Shown one piece after another: positions 1 through 12,249 of a stretch of 64,000 nt of DNA; within the stretch, counting starts at the first letter, position 1; each line of letters opens with the position of its first letter. Under the pieces are notes generated by a model. That model had not been told where the DNA came from and ran no database searches. It saw only the letters and a list, made by a program, of their open reading frames with translations. This DNA is from Litoditis marina. Lineage: Eukaryota > Nematoda > Chromadorea > Rhabditida > Rhabditidae. The translations under genes were made by a program, and so were the position numbers. Location: positions 1 to 64,000 of the forward strand of contig CAXIWQ010000200.1 in assembly GCA_964036275.1 (NCBI GenBank), read 5' to 3'.

Positions 1-3000
1 TCAACTTATGCAAATAAGATGAACATTTTTAAGTTTCTACACATGAGAGGAGTTCAAAAATACCAGTTTGAATACTAAATCTCACGTAGGGCGAAAATCG
101 CAACTCCATTCACGTCAATTTGGGGGTGTTTTTGGTTAGCACCGCCACTCAATTATTTCGGGACTGTTTCAACTTATACAAATAAGATGAACATTTTTAA
201 GTTTCTACACATGAGAGGAGTTCATAAATACCAAGTTTGAATACTAAATCTCACGTAGGGCGAAAATCGCAACTCCATTCACGTCAACTTGGGGGTGTTT
301 TTGGTTAGCACGGCCACTCAATTATTTCGGACTGTTTCAACTTATGCAAATAAGATGAACATTTTTGAGTTCCTACACATGAGAGGAGTTCAAAAACACC
401 AAGTTTGAACACTAAATCCCACGTAGGGCGAAAATCGCAACTCCATTCACGTCAACTTGGGGGTGTTTTTGGTTAGCACGGCCACTCAATTATTTCGGGA
501 CTGTTTCAACTTATACAAATAAGATGAACATTTTTAAGTTTCTACACATGAGAGGAGTTCAAAAATACCACGTTTGAATACTAAATCTCACGTAGGGCGA
601 AAATCGCAACTCCATTCACGTCAACTTGGGGGTGTTTTTGGTTAGCACCGCCACTCAATTATTTCGGGACTGTTTCAACTTATACAAAAAAGATGAACAT
701 TTTAAGTTTCTACACATGAGAGGAGTTCAAAAATACCAAGTTTGAATACTAAATCTCACGTAGGGCGAAAATCGCAACTCCATTCACGTCAACTTGGGGG
801 TGTTTTTGGTTAGCACGGCCACTCAATTATTTCGGGACTGTTTCAACTTATGCGAATAAGATGAACATTTTTGAGTTTCTACACATGAGAGGAGTTCAAA
901 AACACCAAGTTTGAACACTAAATCCCACGTAGGGCGAAAATCGCAACTCCATTCACGTCAACTTGGGGGTGTTTTTGGTTAGCACGGCCACTCAATTATT
1001 TCGGGACTGTTTCAACTTATACAAATAAGATGAACATTTTTAAGTTTCTACACATGAGAGGAGTTCAAAATACCAAGTTTGAATACTAAATCTCACGTAC
1101 GGCGAAAATCGCAACTCCATTCACGTCAACTTGGACTTGGGGGTGTTTTTGGTTAGCACCGCCACTCAATTATTTCGGGACTGTTTCAACTTATGCAAAT
1201 AAGATGAACATTTTTAAGTTTCTACACATGAGAGGAGTTCAAAAATACCAAGTTTGAATACTAAATCTCACGTAGGGCGAAAATCGCAACTCCATTCACG
1301 TCAACTTGGGGGTGTTTTTGGTTAGCACCGCCACTCAATTATTTCGGGACTGTTTCAACTTATACAAATAAGATGAACATTTTTAAGTTTCTACACATGA
1401 GAGGAGTTCAAAAATACCACGTTTGAATACTAAATCTCACGTAGGGCGAAAATCGCAACTCCATTCACGTCAATTTGGGGTGTTTTTGGTTAGCACCGCC
1501 ACTCAATTATTTCGGGACTGTTTCAACTTATACAAAAAAGATGAACATTTTAAGTTTCTACACATGAGAGGAGTTCAAAAATACCAAGTTTGAATACTAA
1601 ATCTCACGTAGGGCGAAAATCGCAACTCCATTCACGTCAACTTGGGGTGTTTTTGGTTAGCACGGCCACTCAATTATTTCGGGACTGTTTCAACTTATGC
1701 GAATAAGATGAACATTTTTGAGTTTCTACACATGAGAGAGTTCAAAAACACCAAGTTTGAACACTAAATCCCACGTAGGGCGAAAATCGCAACTCCATTC
1801 ACGTCAACTTGGGGTGTTTTTGGTTAGCACGGCCACTCAATTATTTCGGGACTGTTTCAACTTATACAAATAAGATGAACATTTTTAAGTTTCTACACAT
1901 GAGAGGAGTTCAAAAATACCAAGTTTGAATACTAAATCTCACGTAGGGCGAAAATCGCAACTCCATTCACGTCAACTTGGGGGTGTTTTTGGTTAGCACC
2001 GCCACTCAATTATTTCGGGACTGTTTCAACTTATACAGATAAGATGAACATTTTTAAGTTTCTACACATGAGAGGAGTTCAAAAATACCAAGTTTGAATA
2101 CTAAATCTCACGTAGGGCGAAAATCGCAACTCCATTCACGTCAACTTGGGGGTGTTTTTGGTTAGCACGGCCACTCAATTATTTCGGGACTGTTTCAACT
2201 TATACAAATAAGATGAACATTTTTAAGTTTCTACACATGAGAGGAGTTCAAAAATACCAAGTTTGAATACTAAATCTCACGTACGGCGAAAATCGCAACT
2301 CCATTCACGTCAACTTGGACTTGGGGGTGTTTTTGGTTAGCACCGCCACTCAATTATTTCGGGACTGTTTCAACTTATGCAAATAAGATGAACATTTTTA
2401 AGTTTCTACACATGAGAGGAGTTCAAAAATACCAAGTTTGAATACTAAATCTCACGTAGGGCGAAAATCGCAACTCCATTCACGTCAACTTGGGGGTGTT
2501 TTTGGTTAGCACCGCCACTCAATTATTTCGGGACTGTTTCAACTTATACAAATAAGATGAACATTTTTAAGTTTCTACACATGAGAGGAGTTCAAAAATA
2601 CCACGTTTGAATACTAAATCTCACGTAGGGCGAAAATCGCAACTCCATTCACGTCAATTTGGGGGTGTTTTTGGTTAGCACCGCCACTCAATTATTTCGG
2701 GGACTGTTTCAACTTATACAAAAAAGATGAACATTTTTAAGTTTCTACACATGAGAGGAGTTCAAAAATACCAAGTTTGAATACTAAATCTCACGTAGGG
2801 CGAAAATCGCAACTCCATTCACGTCAACTTGGGGTGTTTTTGGTTAGCACGGCCACTCAATTATTTCGGGACTGTTTCAACTTATGCGAATAAGATGAAC
2901 ATTTTTGAGTTTCTACACATGAGAGGAGTTCAAAAACACCAAGTTTGAACACTAAATCCCACGTAGGGCGAAAATCTCAACTCCATTCACGTCAACTTGG

Positions 3001-5602
3001 GGTGTTTTTGGTTAGCACGGCCACTCAATTATTTCGGGACTGTTTCAACTTATACAAATAAGATGAACATTTTTAAGTTTCTACACATGAGAGGAGTTCA
3101 AAAATACCAAGTTTGAATACTAAATCTCACGTAGGGGCGAAAATCGCAACTCCATTCACGTCAACTTGGGGTGTTTTTGGTTAGCACCGCCACTCAATTA
3201 TTTCGGGACTGTTTCAACTTATACAGATAAGATGAACATTTTTAAGTTTCTACACATGAGAGGAGTTCAAAAATACCAAGTTTGAATACTAAATCTCACG
3301 TAGGGCGAAAATCGCAACTCCATTCACGTCAACTTGGGGGTGTTTTTGGTTAGCACGGCCACTCAATTATTTCGGGACTGTTTCAACTATGCAAATAAGA
3401 TGAACATTTTTAAGTTTCTACACATGAGAGGAGTTCAAAAATACCAAGTTTGAATACTAAATCTCACGTAGGGCGAAAATCGCAACTCCATTCACGTCAA
3501 TTTGGGGGTGTTTTTGGTTAGCACCGCCACTCAATTATTTCGGGACTGTTTCAACTTATACAAATAAGATGAACATTTTTAAGTTTCTACACATGAGAGG
3601 AGTTCATAAATACCAAGTTTGAATACTAAATCTCACGTAGGGCGAAAATCGCAACTCCATTCACGTCAACTTGGGGGTGTTTTTGGTAGCACGGCCACTC
3701 AATTATTTCGGGACTGTTTCAACTTATGCAAATAAGATGAACATTTTTGAGTTCCTACACATGAGAGGAGTTCAAAAACACCAAGTTTGAACACTAAATC
3801 CCACGTAGGGCGAAAATCGCAACTCCATTCACGTCAACTTGGGGGTGTTTTTGGTTAGCACGGCCACTCAATTATTTCGGGACTGTTTCAACTTATACAA
3901 ATAAGATGAACATTTTTAAGTTTCTACACATGAGAGGAGTTCAAAAATACCACGTTTGAATACTAAATCTCACGTAGGGCGAAAATCGCAACTCCATTCA
4001 CGTCAACTTGGGGGTGTTTTTGGTTAGCACCGCCACTCAATTATTTCGGGACTGTTTCAACTTATACAAAAAAGATGAACATTTTTAAGTTTCTACACAT
4101 GAGAGGAGTTCAAAAATACCAAGTTTGAATACTAAATCTCACGTAGGGCGAAAATCGCAACTCCATTCACGTCAACTTGGGGGTGTTTTTGGTTAGCACG
4201 GCCACTCAATTATTTCGGGACTGTTTCAACTTATGCGAATAAGATGAACATTTTGAGTTTCTACACATGAGAGGAGTTCAAAAACACCAAGTTTGAACAC
4301 TAAATCCCACGTAGGGCGAAAATCGCAACTCCATTCACGTCAACTTGGGGGTGTTTTTGGTTAGCACGGCCACTCAATTATTCGGGACTGTTTCAACTTA
4401 TACAAATAAGATGAACATTTTTAAGTTTCTACACATGAGAGGAGTTCAAAAATACCAAGTTTGAATACTAAATCTCACGTACGGCGAAAATCGCAACTCC
4501 ATTCACGTCAACTTGGACTTGGGGGTGTTTTGGTTAGCACCGCCACTCAATTATTTCGGGACTGTTTCAACTTATGCAAATAAGATGAACATTTTAAGTT
4601 TCTACACATGAGAGGAGTTCAAAAATACCAAGTTTGAATACTAAATCTCACGTAGGGCGAAAATCGCAACTCCATTCACGTCAACTTGGGGGTGTTTTTG
4701 GTTAGCACCGCCACTCAATTATTTCGGGACTGTTTCAACTTATACAAATAAGATGAACATTTTTAAGTTTCTACACATGAGAGGAGTTCAAAAATACCAC
4801 GTTTGAATACTAAATCTCACGTAGGGCGAAAATCGCAACTCCATTCACGTCAATTTGGGGGTGTTTTTGGTTAGCACCGCCACTCAATTATTTCGGGACT
4901 GTTTCAACTTATACAAAAAAAGATGAACATTTTTAAGTTTCTACACATGAGAGGAGTTCAAAAATACCAAGTTTGAATACTAAATCTCACGTAGGGCGAA
5001 AATCGCAACTCCATTCACGTCAACTTGGGGGTGTTTTTGGTTAGCACGGCCACTCAATTATTTCGGGACTGTTTCAACTTATGCGAATAAGATGAACATT
5101 TTTGAGTTTCTACACATGAGAGGAGTTCAAAAACACCAAGTTTGAACACTAAATCCCACGTAGGGCGAAAATCGCAACTCCATTCACGTCAACTTGGGGG
5201 TGTTTTTGGTTAGCACGGCCACTCAATTATTTCGGGACTGTTTCAACTTATACAAATAAGATGAACATTTTTAAGTTTCTACACATGAGAGGAGTTCAAA
5301 AATACCAAGTTTGAATACTAAATCTCACGTACGGCGAAAATCGCAACTCCATTCACGTCAACTTGGACTTGGGGGTGTTTTTGGTTAGCACCGCCACTCA
5401 ATTATTTCGGGACTGTTTCAACTTATGCAAATAAGATGAACATTTTTAAGTTTCTACACATGAGAGGAGTTCAAAAATACCAAGTTTGAATACTAAATCT
5501 CACGTAGGGCGAAAATCGCAACTCCATTCACGTCAACTTGGGGGTGTTTTTGGTTAGCACCGCCACTCAATTATTTCGGGACTGTTTCAACTTATACAAA
5601 TA
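1..5602 (+). repeat. Satellite A tandem array, about 169-bp monomer, + orientation (left arm)
   Basis: About 33 head-to-tail copies of a 169-bp monomer, taking the first base of TCAACTTAT as the start. Landmarks in each copy are AAGATGAACATTTTTAAG, ACATGAGAGGAGTTC, TTCACGTCAACTTGG and TTGGTTAGCACCGCCACTC. Monomers fall into recognisable subtypes (TACAAATAAG, TACAAAAAAG, TGCGAATAAG, TGCAAATAAG, TACAGATAAG) that recur in order, so there is a higher-order repeat of mostly five monomers. The array runs off the left edge of the window and ends at TACAAATA, where the tRNA-like block begins. I see no gene in it. The monomer size is close to a nucleosome repeat, as is common for satellites. Confidence 0.97.
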
Positions 5603-5765
5603 CACGGTTTCTGAGAGAATGCTTACTAACCAAACTTGTAACGCAGTTTTTGTATTTCAAACATCAACTTAGTGTGAATATATTAAAATATTTCGAAAAA
5701 GCAATTGTGTTAATGTGTAGAGATCCTGACTCCATAAAAGGTTAACCCAACACACAAAAATGATG

Positions 5766-5841
5766 TTCGTGAAGGGATTAGAACCCTCGGCCTACTGGAC
5801 TGTGGGGCGCTGCTCTGCCGACTGAGCCAAATGGTCACGAA
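5766..5841 (-). pseudogene. tRNA-like pseudogene with Pol III A and B boxes (block 1, copy 1)
   Basis: On the - strand this 76-nt segment starts TTCGTGA and ends TCACGAA, a perfect 7-bp acceptor-like stem. It has a D-arm (GCTC/GAGC) inside an A-box match TGGCTCAGTCGG, and a T-arm AGGG/CCCT with the B-box-like GGTTCTAATCC (one change from GGTTCGANTCC). The linker between the acceptor stem and the D-stem is 7 nt instead of 2, and the anticodon arm does not fold properly. It is therefore probably a Pol III promoter module or SINE head and not a working tRNA. Confidence 0.65.
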
Positions 5842-6058
5842 GAAAGAAAGAAATAGACGGCGGCACACATGCGCTGCCCGAAATCAAGGATTGATCACGG
5901 TCTCTGAGAGAATGCTTACTAACCAAACTTGTAACGCAGTTTTTGTATTTCAAACATCAACTTAGTGTGAACATATTAAAATATTTCGAAAAAGCAATTG
6001 TGTTAATGTGTAGAGATCCTGACTCCATAAAAGGTTAATCCAACACACAAAAATGATG

Positions 6059-6134
6059 TTCGTGAAGGGATTAGAACCCTCGGCCTACTGGACTGTGGGG
6101 CGCTGCTCTGCCGACTGAGCCAAATGGTCACGAA
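6059..6134 (-). pseudogene. tRNA-like pseudogene (block 1, copy 2)
   Basis: Same 76-nt structure as the copy 293 bp upstream: intact TTCGTGA/TCACGAA ends, A box TGGCTCAGTCGG and degenerate B box GGTTCTAATCC on the - strand. The over-long linker before the D-arm again argues against a functional tRNA. Confidence 0.65.
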
Positions 6135-6353
6135 GAAAGAAAGAAATAGACGGCGGCACACGTGCGCTGCCCGAAATCAAGGATTGATCACGGTTTCTGA
6201 GAGAATGCTTACTAACCAAACTTGTAACGCAGTTTTTGTATTTCAAACATCAACTTAGTGTGAATATATTAAAATATTTCGAAAAAACAATTGTGTTAAT
6301 GTGTAGAGATCCTGACTCCATGAAAGGTTAATCCAACCAACACAAAAATGATG

Positions 6354-6429
6354 TTCGTGAAGGGATTCGAACCCTAGGCCTACTGGACTGTAGAGCGCTG
6401 CTCTGCCGACTGATCCAAATGGTAACGAA
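6354..6429 (-). pseudogene. tRNA-like pseudogene (block 1, copy 3, perfect B box)
   Basis: This copy has a perfect B box, GGTTCGAATCC, on the - strand. It has lost pairing in the acceptor stem (TTCGTTA against TCACGAA) and in the D-stem (GATC against GAGC). The mix of a good promoter box and a broken fold fits a promoter-bearing repeat better than a tRNA gene. Confidence 0.62.
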
Positions 6430-6666
6430 GAAAGAAAGAAATGGACGGCGCCACACGTGCGCTGCCCGAAATCAAGGATTGATCACGGTTTCTGAGAGAA
6501 TGCTTACTAACCAAACTTGTAACGCAGTTTTTGTATTTCAAACACCAACTTAGTGTGAATATATTAATATATTTAGAAAAAGCAATTGTGTTAATGTGTA
6601 GAGATCCTGACTCCATAAAAAGGTTAATCCAACCAACACAAAAATGATGTCCGTGAAGATGTCCGT

Positions 6667-9600
6667 ATTTGCATAAGTTGAAACAGTCCGAAATAATTGA
6701 GTGGCAGTGCTAACCAAAAACACCCCCAAGTTGACGTGAATGGAGTTTCGATTTTCGCCCTACGTGAGATTTAGTATTCAAACTTTGTATTTTTGAACTC
6801 CCCTCTTGTGTAGAAACTCAAAAATGTTCATCTTATTAGCATAAGTTGAAACCAGTCCCGAAATAATTGAGTGGCAGTGCTAACCAAAAACACCCCAAGT
6901 TGACGTGAATGGAGTTTCGATTTTCGCCCTACGTGAGATTTAGTATTCAAACTTTGTATTTTTGAACTCCCCTCTTGTGTAGAAACTCAAAAATGTTCAT
7001 CTTATTAGCATAAGTTGAAACAGTCCCGAAATAATTGAGTGGCGGTGCTAACCAAAAACACCCCAAATTGACGTGAATGGAGTTGCGATTTTTGCCCTAC
7101 GTGAGAATTAGTGTTCAAACTTGGTATTTTTGAACTCCTCTCATGTGTAGAAACTCAAAAATGTTCATATTATTAGCATAAGTTGAAACAGTCCTGAAAT
7201 AATTGAGTGGCGGTGCTTACCAAAAACACCCCAAGTTGACGTGAATGGAGTTGCGATTTTCGCCCTACGTGAGATTTAGTATTCAAACTTGGTATTTTTG
7301 AACTCCTCTCATGTGTAGAAACTTAAAAATGTTCATCTTATTTGTATAAGTTGAAACAGTCCCGAAATAATTGAGTGGCGGTGCTAACCAAAAACACCCC
7401 CAAGTTGACGTGAATGGAGTTGCGATTTTCGCCCTACGTGAGATTTAGTATTCAAACTTTGTATTTTTGAACTCCTCTCATGTGTAGAAACCTAAAAATG
7501 TTCATCTTATTAGCATAAGTTGAAACAGTCCCGAAATAATTGAGTGGCGGTGCTAACCAAAAACACCCCCAAGTTGACGTGAATGGAGTTGCGATTTTCG
7601 CCCTACGTGGGATTTAGTATTCAAACTTGGTATTTTTGAACTCCTCTCATGTTTAGAAACTCAAAAATGTTCATCTTATTAGCATAAGTTGAAACAGTCC
7701 TGAAATAATTGAGTGGCGGTGCTAACCAAAAACACCCCCAAGTCAAGTTGACGTGAATGGAGTTGCGATTTTCGCCGTACGTGAGATTTAGTATTCAAAC
7801 TTGGTATTTTTGAACTCCTCTCATGTGTAGAAACTTAAAAATGTTCATCTTATTTGTATAAGTTGAAACAGTCCCGAAATAATTGAGTGGCCGTGCTAAC
7901 CAAAAACACCCCCAAGTTGACGTGAATGGAGTTGCGATTTTCGCCCTACGTGGGATTTAGTGTTCAAACTTGGTGTTTTTGAACTCCTCTCATGTGTAGA
8001 AACTCAAAAATGTTCATCTTATTCGCATAAGTTGAAACAGTCCCGAAATAATTGAGTGGCCGTGCTAACCAAAAACACCCCCAAGTTGACGTGAATGGAG
8101 TTGCGATTTTCGCCCTACGTGAGATTTAGTATTCTAACTTGGTATTTTGAACTCCTCTCATGTGTAGAAACTTAAAAATGTTCATCTTATTAGCATAAGT
8201 TGAAACAGTCCCGAAATATTGAGTGGCAGTGCTAACCAAAAACACCCCCAAGTTGACGTGAATGGAGTTTCGATTTTCGCCCTACGTGAGATTTAGTATT
8301 CAAACTTTGTATTTTTGAACTCCCCTCTTGTGTAGAAACTCAAAAATGTTCATCTTATTAGCATAAGTTGAAACAGTCCGAAATAATTGAGTGGCAGTGC
8401 TAACCAAAAACACCCCCAAGTTGACGTGAATGGAGTTTCGATTTTCGCCCTACGTGAGATTTAGTATTCAAACTTTGTATTTTTGAACTCCCCTCTTGTG
8501 TAGAAACTCAAAAATGTTCATCTTATTAGCATAAGTTGAAACAGTCCCGAAATAATTGAGTGGCGGTGCTAACCAAAAACACCCCCAAATTGACGTGAAT
8601 GGAGTTGCGATTTTTGCCCTACGTGAGAATTAGTGTTCAAACTTGGTATTTTTGAACTCCTCTCATGTGTAGAAACTCAAAAATGTTCATATTATTAGCA
8701 TAAGTTGAAACAGTCCTGAAATAATTGAGTGGCGGTGCTTACCAAAAACACCCCCAAGTTGACGTGAATGGAGTTGCGATTTTCGCCCTACGTGAGATTT
8801 AGTATTCAAACTTGGTATTTTTGAACTCCTCTCATGTGTAGAAACTTAAAAATGTTCATCTTATTTGTATAAGTTGAAACAGTCCCGAAATAATTGAGTG
8901 GCGGTGCTAACCAAAAACACCCCCAAGTTGACGTGAATGGAGTTGCGATTTTCGCCCTACGTGAGATTTAGTATTCAAACTTTGTATTTTTGAACTCCTC
9001 TCATGTGTAGAAACCTAAAAATGTTCATCTTATTAGCATAAGTTGAAACAGTCCCGAAATAATTGAGTGGCGGTGCTAACCAAAAACACCCCCAAGTTGA
9101 CGTGAATGGAGTTGCGATTTTCGCCCTACGTGAGATTTAGTATTCTAACTTGGTATTTTTGAACTCCTCTCATGTGTAGAAACTTAAAAATGTTCATCTT
9201 ATTAGCATAAGTTGAAACAGTCCCGAAATAATTGAGTGGCAGTGCTAACCAAAAACACCCCCAAGTTGACGTGAATGGAGTTTCGATTTTCGCCCTACGT
9301 GAGATTTAGTATTCAAACTTTGTATTTTTGAACTCCCCTCTTGTGTAGAAACTCAAAAATGTTCATCTTATTAGCATAAGTTGAAACAGTCCCGAAATAA
9401 TTGAGTGGCAGTGCTAACCAAAAACACCCCCAAGTTGACGTGAATGGAGTTTCGATTTTCGCCCTACGTGAGATTTAGTATTCAAACTTTGTATTTTTGA
9501 ACTCCCCTCTTGTGTAGAAACTCAAAAATGTTCATCTTATTAGCATAAGTTGAAACAGTCCCGAAATAATTGAGTGGCGGTGCTAACCAAAAACACCCCC

Positions 9601-11915
9601 AAATTGACGTGAATGGAGTTGCGATTTTTGCCCTACGTGAGAATTAGTGTTCAAACTTGGTATTTTTGAACTCCTCTCATGTGTAGAAACTCAAAAATGT
9701 TCATATTATTAGCATAAGTTGAAACAGTCCTGAAATAATTGAGTGGCGGTGCTTACCAAAAACACCCCCAAGTTGACGTGAATGGAGTTGCGATTTTCGC
9801 CCTACGTGAGATTTAGTATTCAAACTTGGTATTTTTGAACTCCTCTCATGTGTAGAAACTTAAAAATGTTCATCTTATTTGTATAAGTTGAAACAGTCCC
9901 GAAATAATTGAGTGGCGGTGCTAACCAAAAACACCCCCAAGTTGACGTGAATGGAGTTGCGATTTTCGCCCTACGTGAGATTTAGTATTCAAACTTTGTA
10001 TTTTTGAACTCCTCTCATGTGTAGAAACCTAAAAATGTTCATCTTATTAGCATAAGTTGAAACAGTCCCGAAATAATTGAGTGGCGGTGCTAACCAAAAA
10101 CACCCCCAAGTTGACGTGAATGGAGTTGCGATTTTCGCCCTACGTGGGATTTAGTATTCAAACTTGGTATTTTTGAACTCCTCTCATGTTTAGAAACTCA
10201 AAAATGTTCATCTTATTAGCATAAGTTGAAACAGTCCTGAAATAATTGAGTGGCGGTGCTAACCAAAAACACCCCCAAGTCCAAGTTGACGTGAATGGAG
10301 TTGCGATTTTCGCCGTACGTGAGATTTAGTATTCAAACTTGGTATTTTTGAACTCCTCTCATGTGTAGAAACTTAAAAATGTTCATCTTATTTGTATAAG
10401 TTGAAACAGTCCCGAAATAATTGAGTGGCCGTGCTAACCAAAAACACCCCCAAGTTGACGTGAATGGAGTTGCGATTTTCGCCCTACGTGGGATTTAGTG
10501 TTCAAACTTGGTGTTTTTGAACTCCTCTTATGTGTAGAAACTCAAAAATGTTCATCTTATTCGCATAAGTTGAAACAGTCCCGAAATAATTGAGTGGCCG
10601 TGCTAACCAAAAACACCCCCAAGTTGACGTGAATGGAGTTGCGATTTTCGCCCTACGTGAGATTTAGTATTCAAACTTGGTATTTTTGAACTCCTCTCAT
10701 GTGTAGAAACTTAAAAATGTTCATCTTTTTTGTATAAGTTGAAACAGTCCCGAAATAATTGAGTGGCGGTGCTAACCAAAAACACCCCCAAGTTGACGTG
10801 AATGGAGTTGCGATTTTCGCCCTACGTGAGATTTAGTATTCAAACGTGGTATTTTTGAACTCCTCTCATGTGTAGAAACTTAAAAATGTTCATCTTATTT
10901 GTATAAGTTGAAACAGTCCCGAAATAATTGAGTGGCCGTGCTAACCAAAAACACCCCCAAGTTGACGTGAATGGAGTTGCGATTTTCGCCCTACGTGAGA
11001 TTTAGTATTCAAACTTGGTATTTTTGAACTCCTCTCATGTGTAGAAACTTAAAAATTTTCATCTTATTTGCATAAGTTGAAACAGTCCCGAAATAATTGA
11101 GTGGCCGTGCTAACCAAAAACACCCCCAAATTGACGTGAATGGAGTTGCGATTTTTGCCCTACGTGAGATTTAGTGTTCAAACTTGGTATTTTTGAACTC
11201 CCCTCATGTGTAGAAACTCAAAAATGTTCATCTTATTAGCATAAGTTGAAACAGTCCTGAAATAATTGAGTGGCGGTGCTTACCAAAACACCCCCAAATT
11301 GACGTGAATGGAGTTGCGATTTTTGCCCTACGTGAGAATTAGTGTTCAAACTTGGTATTTTTGAACTCCTCTCATGTGTAGAAACTTAAAAATGTTCATC
11401 TTATTTGTATAAGTTGAAACAGTCCCGAAATAATTGAGTGGCGGTGCTAACCAAAAACACCCCCAAGTTGACGTGAATGGAGTTGCGATTTTTGCCCTAC
11501 GTGAGATTTAGTGTTCAAACTTGGTATTTTTGAACTCCCCTCATGTGTAGAAACTCAAAAATGTTCGTCTTATTAGCATAAGTTGAAACAGTCCCGAAAT
11601 AATTGAGTGGCGGTGCTAACCAAAAACACCCCCAAGTTGACGTGAATGGAGTTGCGATTTCGCCCTACGTGGGATTTAGTATTCAAACTTGGTATTTTTG
11701 AACTCCTCTCATGTGTAGAAACTTAAAAATGTTCATCTTATTTGCATAAGTTGAAACAGTCCCGAAATAATTGAGTGGCCGTGCCGTGCTAACCAAAAAC
11801 ACCCCCAAGTTGACGTGAATGGAGTTGCGATTTTCGCACTACGTGGGATTTAGTGTTCAAACTTGGTATTTTTGAACTTCTCTCATGTGTAGAAACTCAA
11901 AAATGTTCATCTTAT
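6667..11915 (-). repeat. Satellite A tandem array, inverted (right arm)
   Basis: About 31 copies of the same 169-bp monomer as at 1-5602, now in reverse complement (GCATAAGTTGAAACAGTCC, GAACTCCTCTCATGTG, CTTATTTGTATAAG). The block nearest the spacer has subtypes not seen in the left arm (GTGGCAGTGC with GAACTCCCCTCTTGTG, in pairs near 6701, 8223 and 9236). Further right it carries the left arm's diagnostic variant: a six-base insertion next to CCCCCAAGT together with CGCCGTACGTG, near 7738 and 10276. It ends abruptly at CTTAT, where a tRNA-like unit resumes. Confidence 0.97.
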
Positions 11916-11954
11916 CTCCATAAAAAGGTTAATCGAACAAAAACAAAAATGATG

Positions 11955-12030
11955 TCCGTGAAAGGATTCGAACCCTAGGTCTACTGGACTGTAGAGCGCT
12001 GCTCTGCCGGCTGAGCCAAATGGTCACGAA
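11955..12030 (-). pseudogene. tRNA-like pseudogene (block 2, copy 1, perfect B box)
   Basis: The - strand shows an A box (TGGCTCAGCCGG) and a perfect B box GGTTCGAATCC, with ends TTCGTGA/TCACGGA. It has the same over-long acceptor-to-D-arm linker as the other copies. It lies about 40 bp from the end of inverted satellite A. Confidence 0.62.
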
Positions 12031-12249
12031 GAAAGAAAGAAATGGACGGCGGCACACGTGCACTGCCCGAAATCGAGGATTGATGACGGCTTCTGAGAGA
12101 ATGCTTACTAACCAAACTTGTAACGCAGTCTTTGTATTTCAAACATCAACTTAGTGTGAATATATTAAAATATTTCGAAAAAGCAATTGTGTTAATGTGT
12201 AGAGATCCTACCTCCATAAAAGGTTGATCCAACAAACACAAAAATGATG

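Larger units (their letters stand above)
5603..6658 (-). repeat. Tandem block of 293-bp tRNA-containing units (three full, one truncated)
   Basis: Units start at CACGGTTTCTGAGAG or CACGGTCTCTGAGAG at 5603, 5896, 6189 and 6484, with spacings of 293, 293 and 295 bp. Each holds an AT-rich half, then a tRNA-like sequence on the - strand, then an AAGAAAGAAAGAAAT stretch and CGGCGGCACAC. The fourth unit is cut inside its tRNA-like part at about 6658, where inverted satellite A begins. The block is the spacer between two opposed satellite A arrays. It could be a tandemly amplified tRNA-derived SINE or a satellite that captured a tRNA pseudogene. I favour the former because the same units recur at 11916-14914. 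Confidence 0.9.

Noticed and set aside
1..11915. CRISPR array
   Set aside because: Whole 169-bp units repeat with no unique spacers, and the surroundings are eukaryotic.
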